Origin: an uncultured Mediterraneibacter sp.
Lineage (GTDB): Bacteria; Bacillota; Clostridia; Lachnospirales; Lachnospiraceae
NCBI GenBank assembly: GCA_934309345.1
Contig: CAKRDD010000011.1
Location: 31,460-95,459, forward strand
Reading direction: 5' to 3'
Length of the DNA stretch: 64,000 bases
Below the pieces are notes generated by a model. The model was not told where the DNA came from. It was given only the letters and a program-made list of their open reading frames with translations, and did not search any database. A program made the position numbers and the translations under genes. Positions 9,677 through 18,664 of the stretch are shown piece after piece (positions within the stretch are counted from its first letter, which is position 1; the number at the start of each line of letters is the position of its first letter).

Positions 9677-9720
9677 AAGACTGATTTCAAAGGATAAATC
9701 CGATGAAGTCAGTCTTTTAT
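9677..9720 (+). terminator. Rho-independent terminator of the first glycoside operon
   Basis: A 12-bp stem (9677-9688 with 9705-9716, one G-U pair) is followed by a short T-run. It closes the plus-strand operon and faces the convergent patatin gene. Confidence 0.85.
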
Positions 9721-9747
9721 AAAGCACCAATATTGATTAGCTAGGAG

Positions 9748-10602
9748 TCAATTGAGAAATCTTATAATATGTTGCAGTTCACGCTGTGCTTCATGTCTTC
9801 CAATTTGATATACACGTTCTAATTCTTCCGGTCTGTGTTCCACAGCTCCAATGTTTAGAGCTTCAGGTGGTTGTATTACAAATAGATTTCCGGCATTTTG
9901 CTGGGTTTCTATATACTTCAATGTTTCATTGTAGGTAATATGTCGATTACTGAGAGTACGAAGTAATGCAGGATACTTACGTAAGGCAACACGCAATATA
10001 GGGAGAAGCGAATTGCGTTCTTTTACAAATCCTTTTGGCTGAGTCAGAATAACTATGTTTTTATTGTAACCCTGTTGTTCCAAAAATCGTATCGGGATGG
10101 AATCAGCTGTGCCACCATCAGATAAAGATAAATTATCTATTTTTACAACTTTTGATACAAGAGGCATGGAAGAAGAGGCTCTCATCCATTCAATATCTTC
10201 GGTAGTTCCATGCTCACAACGATGATATACTGCATTACCTGTTACCATATCGGTACAAACAACATAGAATTCCATTGGATTGGAAGCAAAAGTATGTGAA
10301 TCAAAAGGGTCTAATATTTCTGGTACTTCATGATAAGCAAATTGTTCGTTATATAGATTTCCCGTTTGAAGAAATGAACGAAGGCTAACATATCTCGGGT
10401 CATTGCAGTATGTTTTGTTATAACGTATTGCACGACCTATCTGCTTTGATTTATAATTGCATCCAAAAACTGCTCCTGCTGATACTCCGACAGCACCATC
10501 AAAAACGATGTTGTTTTCAAGGAGAACATCGATTACTCCGGCAGTGAACATTCCACGCATGGCACCGCCTTCCATGACTAACCCTTTTTTTATCTTATTC
10601 AA
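9748..10602 (-). CDS. Patatin-like phospholipase
   Basis: A 284-residue patatin-family acyl hydrolase related to bacterial RssA/YjjU-type proteins. The serine-aspartate dyad is visible: G-V-S-A-G with Ser41 and S-D-G-G with Asp162. An oxyanion loop EGGAMRGMF lies at residues 11-19. The start codon is TTG; AAGGAAG sits seven bases upstream, whereas the next ATG (codon 10) would cut into the conserved first strand. No signal peptide, so it is cytoplasmic or membrane-peripheral, probably releasing fatty acids from lipids. It is a single gene, convergent with the glycoside operon. Physiological substrate unknown. Confidence 0.88.
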   Translation of the reverse strand: MNKIKKGLVMEGGAMRGMFTAGVIDVLLENNIVFDGAVGVSAGAVFGCNYKSKQIGRAIRYNKTYCNDPRYVSLRSFLQTGNLYNEQFAYHEVPEILDPFDSHTFASNPMEFYVVCTDMVTGNAVYHRCEHGTTEDIEWMRASSSMPLVSKVVKIDNLSLSDGGTADSIPIRFLEQQGYNKNIVILTQPKGFVKERNSLLPILRVALRKYPALLRTLSNRHITYNETLKYIETQQNAGNLFVIQPPEALNIGAVEHRPEELERVYQIGRHEAQRELQHIIRFLN

Positions 10603-10721
10603 AATATAATCTTCCTTTTTTAATATTAATATGATGTGATAAATTCCTAAGTAGGAGTATACAAGACTTTGAAAATTATTTCAATAACGATAGCGAGCCA
10701 AAATCCATGTGGAGTCGAAGT

Positions 10722-10752
10722 GTTACTGTTCACAGGTACTCTGAACAGTAAC
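10722..10752. mobile_element. Minimal 31-bp inverted-repeat element (MITE family, copy E)
   Basis: A 31-bp element made almost only of its inverted ends, GTTACTGTTCA and TGAACAGTAAC, flanked by the perfect 8-bp direct repeat GTCGAAGT at 10714-10721 and 10753-10760. The ends match those of the 142-bp elements at 30581 and 39622. It lies beside the decayed AraC gene. Confidence 0.85.
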
Positions 10753-10759
10753 GTCGAAG

Positions 10760-11074
10760 TCACAGCGTGTACTTCTCCAACATGAGCAGACTGGCGTCAT
10801 CTGACAAAAAGTCCTGTGTTGTAAGCATCGATTTCTGCTGTTCAGCGATATCTGAAAGCAGGAGTTTTTCGCTATAATGTTCATCGATGTAGTGCGTGAT
10901 TTTGCGCATGCGTTTTCCTTTAATCTGAGAGGAGCGCTTTTCTTTTTCAGGAATCAGGCGGTGTGGCTGAGTTTCTAAAAGGTAGAGAAACAATTGATTG
11001 ATGAAAACAGAGCAGCGGATGGACGAAAACCTATCGTTATCGAAGTATGAGAAAGAAAATAGAAAAATAATCAT
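10760..11074 (-). pseudogene. AraC-family regulator remnant
   Basis: The minus strand encodes a fragment that resembles the middle of an AraC regulator: INQLFLYLLE, then MRKITHYIDEHYSEKLLLSDIA, which is the start of the usual helix-turn-helix domain. The second helix-turn-helix half is missing and the reading frame ends after unrelated residues (KSMLTTQDF onward). The intact AraC protein at 48272 has the equivalent YVEKHYREKIYLSEIADILG. I infer a deletion or frameshift pseudogene. It may once have regulated a neighbouring gene. The rest of the 10603-11199 gap contains one 31-bp mobile element and the promoter of the next gene; I see nothing else in it. Confidence 0.6.
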
Positions 11075-11108
11075 TCATGCGTTTGTCGTATCTTTCCGCT
11101 GGCTTTCC

Positions 11109-11137
11109 TTGTATTTACCAGTGAAATCGGATATACT
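11109..11137 (+). promoter_or_regulatory. Predicted sigma-A promoter for the M16C peptidase gene
   Basis: TTGTAT at 11109-11114 and TATACT at 11132-11137 with a 17-bp spacer, about 60 bases upstream of the ATG at 11200. Confidence 0.55.
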
Positions 11138-11199
11138 AAAGAATAGTCAATCTTTGAAAAATTTGATATTTATAAGAACAAAAACCAAGGAGAAAAAGA

Positions 11200-14124
11200 A
11201 TGAGTATATATGATTTGAATGCATATGAAGTGCTCCAGACAGAAGATTTATCTGATCTGAAGTCAAAGGGGACACTTCTGAAGCATAAGAAAAGCGGAGC
11301 ACGAGTGCTTCTTATGGAAAATGATGATGAGAACAAGGTGTTTACAATTGGATTCCGTACACCACCGTCAGACAGTACAGGAGTTCCACACATTATGGAA
11401 CATTCTGTTCTGTGCGGATCGAAAGAATTCCCGGTGAAGGATCCGTTTGTTGAGCTTGTGAAAGGTTCTCTGAATACATTTTTGAATGCGATGACTTATC
11501 CGGACAAGACAGTATATCCGGTGGCAAGCTGCAATGACAAGGATTTTCAGAACCTGATGCATGTTTATATGGATGCAGTATTTTATCCAAATATTTATCA
11601 GAATGACAAGACATTCCGCCAGGAAGGTTGGAGCTATAAGCTGGATGATCCAGATGGAGAGTTGACAATCAGCGGTGTTGTATACAACGAGATGAAAGGA
11701 GCATTCTCTTCTCCGGAAGGCGTACTTGACCGCGTGGTTCTGAACTCTCTGTTTCCGGATAATGCGTATTCCGTAGAGTCCGGTGGAGATCCGGAGGTGA
11801 TTCCAGAACTTACCTATGAGCAATTTTTAGATTTCCATAGAAAGTATTATCATCCTTCCAACAGCTATATTTACCTGTATGGTGATATGGATATGGAAGA
11901 GAAATTAAAATGGCTTGATGAGAAGTATTTATCAGACTTTGAGAATGAACCGGTGGATTCAGAGATTCATCTGCAGAAGCCATTTACAGAGATGAAAGAA
12001 GTCGTTCAGGAGTATTCCATCGCGAGTGAAGAGAGTGAGGAGGATAACACCTACCTTTCTTATAATAAAGTGATCGGTACGACACTGGATGAGAAGCTGT
12101 ATCTGGCATTTGAGATTCTGGATTATGCACTTCTATCCGCACCGGGAGCACCGCTGAAGAAAGCACTTCTGGATGCTGGGGTCGGCAAGGATATCTCAGG
12201 ATCTTATGACAACGGAGTTTATCAGCCGATCTTCTCTGTGATTTCTAAGAATGCGAATGTAGAGCAGAAGGAAGAATTCGTTCGTGTAATTGAAGATACA
12301 TTGAAAGATATTGTGAAAAATGGAATCAATAAGAAAGCACTTCGCGCAGGAATCAACTATCATGAGTTCCGTTTCCGTGAGGCTGATTTCGGAAACTATC
12401 CGCGTGGACTGATGTATGGACTTCAGTTGTTTGATAGCTGGCTGTATGATGAGACGAAACCATTTATCCACATGCAGGCAATTCCGACATTTGAATTCTT
12501 GAAAGAACAGGTGGAGACAGGATACTTTGAAGAACTGATCCAGAAATATCTCCTGGATAACACACATGGTTCTATCGTGATCATTAAGCCGGAGCGTGGA
12601 CGTACTGCAAGAATGGATAAGGAACTTGCAGATAAGCTCCAGGCATACAAAGAGAGCCTGTCAAAGGATGAGATCGATGCACTTGTGAAAGCAACAAAAG
12701 AGCTGGAAGAATATCAGGAAGAAGAGTCTGCACCGGAAGATCTGGCAAAGATCCCGGTACTTGGCCGCGAAGATATTTCCAGAGAGATTGCACCGATTTA
12801 TAATAAAGAACTTGAGACAAGTGGTGTGAAGCTGGTATATCATGAGGTTGAGACGAATGGAATCGGATACACGGCATTACTGTTTGACCTCTCCGGAATT
12901 CCGGAAGAGAAGCTTCCTTATATCAGCATTCTGCAGAGTGTACTTGGAATTATTAATACAAAGAATTATGAATACAGTGAACTGTTTAACGAGATCAATG
13001 TACACACAGGAGGAATCGGAACTTCTCTGGAGCTTTACACAGACGTGACAAAGGTAAAAGAGAAAGAATTCCGTGCGACATTTGAGATCAAAGGTAAAGC
13101 ACTGTATCCGAAGATGGATGTTCTGTTTTCTATGATGCGTGAGATTCTGATGGAATCTGATCTTGGGGATGAGAAGCGTCTGAAAGAAATCTTAGCAATG
13201 TTGAAATCCAGACTGCAGATGTCCTTCCTGTCATCCGGACATACGACAGCAGCCCTTCGTTCCCTGTCTTATACTTCACCGATGGCGAAGTTCAAAGATG
13301 ATACAGATGGAATCGGTTACTATGAGGTTGTAAAGGAACTGGAGGAAAACTTTGAGGAGAAGAAAGCAGAACTGATTGAAAACTTAAGACAGATTGCACA
13401 GCAGATTTTCCGTAAGGATAATCTGATCATTAGTTATACTTCATCAGCGGATGGTCTTGCACCGATGGAAGAAGCATTTGCAAAGATTGCAGACACACTT
13501 CATACAGAGGAAAAGGAAGCAGAGACACCGTGTGAAATTCATTGTGTGAAACGCAACGAGGGATTCAAGACATCTTCAAAAGTTCAGTATGTTGCAAGAA
13601 CGGGTAACTTTATCGACCGTGGTGTTGAGTATACAGGAGCACTTCAGATTCTGAAAGTCATCTTGAGCTATGATTATCTGTGGCAGAATGTCCGTGTGAA
13701 GGGCGGAGCTTACGGATGCATGAGCAGCTTCAATCGTATTGGAGAGGGATATCTGGTATCTTACCGCGACCCGAATCTGGAGAAAACAATGGAAATCTAC
13801 GAGGGAGTTGTAGATTATCTGAAGAACTTCAACGTAGATGACAGAGATATGAATAAGTTTATTATCGGAACGATCAGTAATATCGACCGCCCGATGAATC
13901 CGGCAGCGAAGGGAAGCAGATCAATGAATCTTTATATGAATCATGTATCTGCTGATATGATTAAGGAAGAGAGAAATCAGATCCTTGATGCACAGCAGGC
14001 GGATATCCGTGCACTTGCCGATGTACTGCAGGCACTGCTTGATGCACATGAACTTTGTGTGATCGGAAGTGAAGAGAAGATTGAGGAGCAGAAAGAGATG
14101 TTCCTTGAAATAAAGACACTTTAA
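11200..14124 (+). CDS. M16C insulinase-family zinc metallopeptidase (presequence-protease type)
   Basis: A 974-residue peptidase of the M16C group, the size and layout of the organellar presequence protease PreP and its bacterial relatives. The inverted zinc motif H-x-x-E-H is present as HIMEH at residues 64-68, and the distal zinc ligand is probably the Glu in VVYNEMKGA. Four M16-type domains form a chamber that digests short unstructured peptides. No signal peptide, so a cytoplasmic peptide-scavenging role is likely. A good AAGGAGA site precedes the ATG. It is followed 23 bases later by era and may be co-transcribed with it. Confidence 0.9.
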   Translation: MSIYDLNAYEVLQTEDLSDLKSKGTLLKHKKSGARVLLMENDDENKVFTIGFRTPPSDSTGVPHIMEHSVLCGSKEFPVKDPFVELVKGSLNTFLNAMTYPDKTVYPVASCNDKDFQNLMHVYMDAVFYPNIYQNDKTFRQEGWSYKLDDPDGELTISGVVYNEMKGAFSSPEGVLDRVVLNSLFPDNAYSVESGGDPEVIPELTYEQFLDFHRKYYHPSNSYIYLYGDMDMEEKLKWLDEKYLSDFENEPVDSEIHLQKPFTEMKEVVQEYSIASEESEEDNTYLSYNKVIGTTLDEKLYLAFEILDYALLSAPGAPLKKALLDAGVGKDISGSYDNGVYQPIFSVISKNANVEQKEEFVRVIEDTLKDIVKNGINKKALRAGINYHEFRFREADFGNYPRGLMYGLQLFDSWLYDETKPFIHMQAIPTFEFLKEQVETGYFEELIQKYLLDNTHGSIVIIKPERGRTARMDKELADKLQAYKESLSKDEIDALVKATKELEEYQEEESAPEDLAKIPVLGREDISREIAPIYNKELETSGVKLVYHEVETNGIGYTALLFDLSGIPEEKLPYISILQSVLGIINTKNYEYSELFNEINVHTGGIGTSLELYTDVTKVKEKEFRATFEIKGKALYPKMDVLFSMMREILMESDLGDEKRLKEILAMLKSRLQMSFLSSGHTTAALRSLSYTSPMAKFKDDTDGIGYYEVVKELEENFEEKKAELIENLRQIAQQIFRKDNLIISYTSSADGLAPMEEAFAKIADTLHTEEKEAETPCEIHCVKRNEGFKTSSKVQYVARTGNFIDRGVEYTGALQILKVILSYDYLWQNVRVKGGAYGCMSSFNRIGEGYLVSYRDPNLEKTMEIYEGVVDYLKNFNVDDRDMNKFIIGTISNIDRPMNPAAKGSRSMNLYMNHVSADMIKEERNQILDAQQADIRALADVLQALLDAHELCVIGSEEKIEEQKEMFLEIKTL

Positions 14125-14147
14125 GATGGAAAAAGAAAGGAAAAAGT

Positions 14148-15047
14148 ATGCAGGATAATTTTAAATCAGGATTTGTCACACTGATCGGAAGACCAAATGT
14201 TGGAAAATCTACTTTGATGAATCGTCTGATCGGACAGAAGATTGCAATCACATCAAATAAACCACAGACAACAAGAAACCGTATCCAGACTGTTCTGACA
14301 ACAGAGGAAGGTCAGATTGTGTTCGTAGATACACCGGGAATTCACAAAGCAAAGAATAAACTTGGTGAGTATATGGTAAATATTGCAGAACGTTCTTTGA
14401 ATGAAGTGGATGTTGTACTTTGGCTTGTAGAGCCATCTACATTTATCGGTGCAGGTGAGAAGCATATTATTGAGCAGTTAAAGAAGGTAAAGACACCGGT
14501 TATTCTTGTTATCAATAAAGTTGATATGGTGAAGAAGGAAGAGGTTCTTACTTTTATTGATGCATATCGCAAGGAATGTGATTTTGCAGAAATCGTTCCG
14601 GTATCTGCAAGAAGAGGCGATAATACGGATGAGCTTGTAAATGTAATTATGAAATATCTTCCATACGGACCGCAGTTTTATGATGAAGATACAATCACAG
14701 ACCAGCCGGAGCGCCAGATCGTGGCAGAGATTATCCGCGAGAAAGCATTGCACAGCTTGAATGAGGAGATTCCACATGGAATCGCAGTAGCAATCGATCA
14801 GATGAAGATGAACCACAAAGTGTGTCATATTGATGCTACAATCATCTGCGAGAGAGATTCCCATAAAGGGATCATCATCGGAAAGCAGGGAAGTATGCTG
14901 AAAAAAATCGGAAGTACTGCAAGATTTGAGATCGAGCGTTTGCTGGATTGCAAAGTAAATTTGAAGCTGTGGGTGAAGGTTCAGAAGAACTGGAGAGACA
15001 GTGATTATATGATGAAAAATTTTGGATACAGGGAAGACGAGATGTAA
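14148..15047 (+). CDS. era: GTPase Era
   Basis: A 299-residue Era GTPase, the normal length. G1 is GRPNVGKST (residues 14-22), G3 is DTPGIHKAKN, G4 is NKVD, and the G5-like VPVSARRGD follows. A C-terminal KH domain carries GKQGSMLKKIG. Era binds the 3' end of 16S rRNA and helps assemble the 30S subunit; it also couples ribosome assembly to growth. It acts in the cytoplasm and at the membrane. It follows the M16C peptidase closely and ends in a strong terminator, so the pair may form one transcript. Confidence 0.98.
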   Translation: MQDNFKSGFVTLIGRPNVGKSTLMNRLIGQKIAITSNKPQTTRNRIQTVLTTEEGQIVFVDTPGIHKAKNKLGEYMVNIAERSLNEVDVVLWLVEPSTFIGAGEKHIIEQLKKVKTPVILVINKVDMVKKEEVLTFIDAYRKECDFAEIVPVSARRGDNTDELVNVIMKYLPYGPQFYDEDTITDQPERQIVAEIIREKALHSLNEEIPHGIAVAIDQMKMNHKVCHIDATIICERDSHKGIIIGKQGSMLKKIGSTARFEIERLLDCKVNLKLWVKVQKNWRDSDYMMKNFGYREDEM

Positions 15048-15090
15048 GCCCTGAAATGCATTTGCGGTAAATTCTGAAGAAATTCTAAAG

Positions 15091-15126
15091 AAAAAAGTGC
15101 TGTTCCTTAAAGAATGGCACTTTTTT
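15091..15126 (+). terminator. Terminator after era
   Basis: A 15-bp stem beginning AAAAAAGTGC and ending GCACTTTTTT with two G-U pairs and a six-base loop. The A-rich left side means it could also work on the minus strand. Confidence 0.88.
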
Positions 15127-15148
15127 CTTTAATAAATGCCAAAGCCTA

Positions 15149-15176
15149 TTGTTATTATGAAAAAGTGGGATAAAAT
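15149..15176 (+). promoter_or_regulatory. Possible promoter of the phospholipid operon
   Basis: TTGTTA at 15149-15154 and TAAAAT at 15171-15176, spacer 16. It is followed by an 8-bp dyad (TGATGTAA / TTACATCA) spanning about 15175-15214, which would fold the leader just before the first gene. Confidence 0.35.
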
Positions 15177-15219
15177 GATGTAAGTACATAGCAATGGAGC
15201 AATCCGGTTACATCATAAA

Positions 15220-15927
15220 ATGGGAAAAGAATGGAGAAAACAAGAAGTGAGACAAAGGACAGGGAATCTGGACAGAAAGAGAATAATAGAGATCTTACTC
15301 CCGCCGGTAATTGCTTTTCTGGTGAATTCAGCTGTCTACTGGGGAGCACCGAGATTGACAAATACAAGTGAGTACCATAACCTGTCACTTGCATTAGATA
15401 CAAAGATCCCATTGATTCCGGCATTTATTCTTGTTTATTTTGGATGTTATATTTTCTGGGTAATTAATTATCTGCTTGTATCATTGCGGGAGGAAGAGAT
15501 AAAATACAGATTCTTTACGGCTGATTTGTATGCAAGAATCATTTGTTTTCTGTTTTTTGTGTTTTATCCGACAACAAATGTAAGACCAGAACTTGTCGGA
15601 AACGGAATTTTTGTTCAGGGCATGCGTTTTTTATATCAGATTGATGAACCGGTGAATTTATTTCCATCAATCCATTGTATGGCAAGCTGGTTCTGTTGTA
15701 TTGGAATCAGGGGAGATAAAAAAGTACCGGTGTGGTATAAGATCGTATCTGTAATGATCGCAGTGTTGGTCTTTGTTTCTACGCTTGTAACAAAACAGCA
15801 TGTAATTGTGGATGTGATCGGTGGAGTTGCGGTAGCGGAATTGACCTGGTTTGTAAGCTGTCGGACAAACGGATGGAAAATTTACAGAAATCTGGTTCGT
15901 AAAGCAGGAGGAGAAAATGGAAAATAA
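15220..15927 (+). CDS. PAP2-superfamily phosphatase (inositolphosphotransferase-like)
   Basis: A polytopic membrane protein of up to 235 residues with the PAP2 acid-phosphatase motifs: VRPELVG, PSIH (in place of PSGH), and TKQHVIVD, which gives the H-x3-D catalytic pair. The PSIH form and Lys before the last histidine fit the PAP2_3/Aur1-like branch. Five or so hydrophobic helices are visible. Start is uncertain: ATG 15220 has no clear ribosome site, while GTG 15247 is preceded by GGAG. It overlaps the next gene by 11 bases and opens an operon with pssA and psd, so it probably dephosphorylates or transfers a lipid head group in phospholipid metabolism. Confidence 0.75.
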   Translation: MGKEWRKQEVRQRTGNLDRKRIIEILLPPVIAFLVNSAVYWGAPRLTNTSEYHNLSLALDTKIPLIPAFILVYFGCYIFWVINYLLVSLREEEIKYRFFTADLYARIICFLFFVFYPTTNVRPELVGNGIFVQGMRFLYQIDEPVNLFPSIHCMASWFCCIGIRGDKKVPVWYKIVSVMIAVLVFVSTLVTKQHVIVDVIGGVAVAELTWFVSCRTNGWKIYRNLVRKAGGENGK

Positions 15928-16951
15928 AAAGAAAATGATATTTAATGTACTTTTTCTCTTTCTTGTCTTTGCGGCAACACTCTATGGGGTGTTCCGTGGA
16001 GAGGATTTAAGCGAGATTGCAGAAATCCTGAAAACAGTGAATTTATACTGGTTGCTTCCGGGTGTTGCCTGTGTGATTATCTTTATCTGGGGAGAGTCAA
16101 TTATTATATTTTATATGATGCATACGCTTGGTATTCATCTAAAGAAATGGAAATGTTTCTTGTTTTCCTCTGTAGGATTCTTTTTCAGCTGTATCACACC
16201 ATCCGCAACAGGAGGACAGCCGGCGCAGATTTATTATATGAAGAAAGAGAAAATTCCAATCCCGGTATCAACACTTGTGCTGATGATTGTCACGATTACC
16301 TATAAGATGGTTCTCGTTGTGATCGGTCTTGGACTTATGATCTTCGGCCGGGGATTCATCAGAACACATATGTATGATATCCGTCATATTTTTTATCTTG
16401 GAACAGGACTAAATGTATTTTGTGTGGCTTCTATGCTGCTCCTTGTATTTCATCCGGTGCTTGCACGTTCTATTCTTGTGAAAGGGATGGAACTGCTGGA
16501 AAAAATGCATCTGATGCGACATAAGAGTACAAGAATTGAGAAACTGAATGCATCAATGGATCAGTATCATACAACAGCGGTTTATCTGAAAGATCATATG
16601 ATGGTGCTGGTTAATGTATTTGCAATCACACTATTTCAGAGGTTCGCACTGTTTACAGCAACCTGGTTTGTATATAAGGCATTTGGACTGTCCGGAACGA
16701 ATGCATTCGTGATCATTCTTCTGCAGTCTGTGATTTCAGTTTCTGTGGATATGCTGCCACTGCCGGGTGGTATGGGAATCAGTGAAAAACTGTTTTCGAT
16801 GATTTTTGAGCCGGTTTTTGGAAGTGCACTTTTGATTCCGGGAATGATCTTAAGCAGAGGACTTGGATATTATACAGAATTATTGATCAGTGCAATTTTT
16901 ACGATCGTGGCGAATTTTACAATAGGAAGAAACTTAAGGAAGCATAAATAA
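15917..16951 (+). CDS. UPF0104 / LPG-synthase-like transmembrane protein
   Basis: A 344-residue integral membrane protein with about eight hydrophobic helices, of the YbhN/UPF0104 family whose fold matches the flippase half of lysylphosphatidylglycerol synthase MprF. Family-typical segments are visible: SCITPSATGGQPAQIYYM and LPLPGGMGISE. It lacks the cytosolic aminoacyl-transferase domain, so it is not an MprF. It overlaps the PAP2 gene by 11 bases and its ATG follows GGAGGAG, so the two are translationally coupled. With pssA and psd downstream, a lipid-translocating role for an aminophospholipid is a reasonable inference. Confidence 0.8.
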   Translation: MENKKKMIFNVLFLFLVFAATLYGVFRGEDLSEIAEILKTVNLYWLLPGVACVIIFIWGESIIIFYMMHTLGIHLKKWKCFLFSSVGFFFSCITPSATGGQPAQIYYMKKEKIPIPVSTLVLMIVTITYKMVLVVIGLGLMIFGRGFIRTHMYDIRHIFYLGTGLNVFCVASMLLLVFHPVLARSILVKGMELLEKMHLMRHKSTRIEKLNASMDQYHTTAVYLKDHMMVLVNVFAITLFQRFALFTATWFVYKAFGLSGTNAFVIILLQSVISVSVDMLPLPGGMGISEKLFSMIFEPVFGSALLIPGMILSRGLGYYTELLISAIFTIVANFTIGRNLRKHK

Positions 16952-16995
16952 AAGGAGAGTTATTCTGATAAGAATAAAAACAAGGGGGAAATAAA

Positions 16996-17619
16996 ATGTT
17001 AGGTGTTTATGATTACACGGTTATACTTACATATATCAGTCTGTGGATTTCGATTGGCGGGATGATGCTGTCATTGAATGGACATCTGGATCTTGCAGTA
17101 TTGTGTCTTGCACTGTCTGGTCTGTGTGATATGTTTGATGGGAAGATTGCAAGAACAAAGAAGGATAGAACAGAAATAGAGAAACGTTTTGGAATTCAGA
17201 TTGATTCATTGTGCGATATTGTCTGTTTTGGAGTTGGGCCGGCGATCATCTGTTATTGTATGGGAATGAATGGGATTGTCGGTATTCTTATTCTTATGTT
17301 TTATGTGTTGGCAGGATTGATCCGTCTGGCATGGTTTAATGTAACAGAAGAGTGTCGGCAGGATGAGACAACAGAGAACAGAAAGTGTTATCAGGGATTG
17401 CCGATCACGTCCATGTCGATTACATTGCCGATTCTTGTTGTGCTTCGTCCATTTCTGCACTGTGATTTCAGAATTGCACTGCATGCGATGGTTCTTCTTG
17501 TAGGACTTCTGTTTGTTACGGATTTTAGATTAAAAAAGCCGGGAAATAAGACACTTTCTGCATTAGTCGGAGTAGTAGCGGTTGCAGTAGTCTGGACATT
17601 GAGACGAAGATTCATGTAA
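16996..17619 (+). CDS. pssA: CDP-diacylglycerol-serine O-phosphatidyltransferase
   Basis: A 207-residue membrane enzyme of the CDP-alcohol phosphatidyltransferase family. The signature is complete: D45-x2-D48-G49-x2-A52-R53, then G66-x3-D70-x3-D74. About six membrane helices follow. It makes phosphatidylserine from CDP-diacylglycerol and serine. Phosphatidylserine specificity is inferred from the next gene, psd, only 11 bases downstream, and from the PssA-like spacing of the motif. An AAGGGGG site precedes the ATG. Part of the 15220-18497 operon. Confidence 0.9.
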   Translation: MLGVYDYTVILTYISLWISIGGMMLSLNGHLDLAVLCLALSGLCDMFDGKIARTKKDRTEIEKRFGIQIDSLCDIVCFGVGPAIICYCMGMNGIVGILILMFYVLAGLIRLAWFNVTEECRQDETTENRKCYQGLPITSMSITLPILVVLRPFLHCDFRIALHAMVLLVGLLFVTDFRLKKPGNKTLSALVGVVAVAVVWTLRRRFM

Positions 17620-17630
17620 GAGGATAGATT

Positions 17631-18497
17631 ATGATTTATGCAGACAGAAACGGAAACAGAACTGAGAAAACAACAGGACAGGACAGATTCCTGGAATATA
17701 TCTATGGACATACACTGACAAGAATGATGCTGAAACCATTGCTTGGCTGCGGGGTGTCCCGACTTGGCGGAAAAGTGCTGGACAGCAGAGCATCCAGGCT
17801 GTTGATTCCATCGTTTGTCAGAAAGAATCAGATTGATCTGTCAATCTATGAGAAGAAACATTATTCTTCTTATAATGACTTTTTTACGCGTAAGATTTTA
17901 GCGGAGGAACGTCCGATTGACAGAAGAAAAGAAGTGCTGGTCAGTCCTTGTGACGGAAAAGTGACAGTTTGTCCGATTCAAAGGGATGGGCTTTTTCTTA
18001 TCAAACAGACACAGTATACAGTCCGCAATCTTCTGAAGGATGAAAAGCTTGCAAAACGCTATGAAGGTGGAACAGCTTATATAATCCGTCTCACGGTAGA
18101 TGACTACCACAGATATTGTTATGTGGCGGATGGTGTGAAATCTGCACAGCGAAAGATCAGAGGAGTCTTTCATACAGTGAATCCGGTGGCGAATGACTAT
18201 GCTCCGATTTACAAGATGAATACAAGGGAATATTGCCTTGTACAGACAGAAGAACTGGGAACCGTTTTGCAGATGGAAGTCGGTGCTCTTATGGTTGGAC
18301 GGATTAAGAATCATAAAAAGAAAGTATCTGTCGTACACAGGGGAGAAGAAAAAGGAATGTTCGAGTTTGGAGGTTCTACAGTCGTTCTTTTGACAGAACC
18401 TGGGAAAGTGCAGGCAGATGAAGATCTGGTGAGAAATAGTGCAATCGGTGCAGAGACATTGGTAAAGATGGGGGAGAAAATCGGTGAAAAATGCTAG
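17631..18497 (+). CDS. psd: Phosphatidylserine decarboxylase proenzyme
   Basis: A 288-residue phosphatidylserine decarboxylase. The self-cleavage site F-G-G-S-T is visible with Ser249, which becomes the pyruvoyl group on the small alpha chain. Other conserved blocks are YNDFFTRKI, LVSPCDGKV and DDYHRYCYVADG. It converts phosphatidylserine to phosphatidylethanolamine at the membrane. Length and the GGST (not LGST) motif match clostridial Psd enzymes. It is the last gene of the operon and is followed by a perfect-stem terminator. Confidence 0.96.
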   Translation: MIYADRNGNRTEKTTGQDRFLEYIYGHTLTRMMLKPLLGCGVSRLGGKVLDSRASRLLIPSFVRKNQIDLSIYEKKHYSSYNDFFTRKILAEERPIDRRKEVLVSPCDGKVTVCPIQRDGLFLIKQTQYTVRNLLKDEKLAKRYEGGTAYIIRLTVDDYHRYCYVADGVKSAQRKIRGVFHTVNPVANDYAPIYKMNTREYCLVQTEELGTVLQMEVGALMVGRIKNHKKKVSVVHRGEEKGMFEFGGSTVVLLTEPGKVQADEDLVRNSAIGAETLVKMGEKIGEKC

Positions 18498-18558
18498 AAA
18501 GAACCGTTTTAGGACGAGAACTGAGGATTTCCTATAGCTTTCTAAATTAAAGTGTGCT

Positions 18559-18595
18559 AAAATGGCTGTGTTTGTTGATGAAACACAGCCATTTT
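18559..18595. terminator. Terminator after psd
   Basis: A perfect 15-bp stem (18559-18573 with 18581-18595, AAAATGGCTGTGTTT on the left) around a seven-base loop, ending in TTTT. A/T ends on both sides allow use in both directions. Confidence 0.85.
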
Positions 18596-18664
18596 ATGCA
18601 AATATGCAGAGAAAATTTTTCGTATCAATATGGAGATAAGACAAAGAGAAGGAGGAAAATTCAG

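Noticed and set aside
18554..18664. N-terminal extension of the LCP protein
   Set aside because: It would start inside the psd terminator and hide a clean lipoprotein signal; GTG 18665 has the ribosome site.
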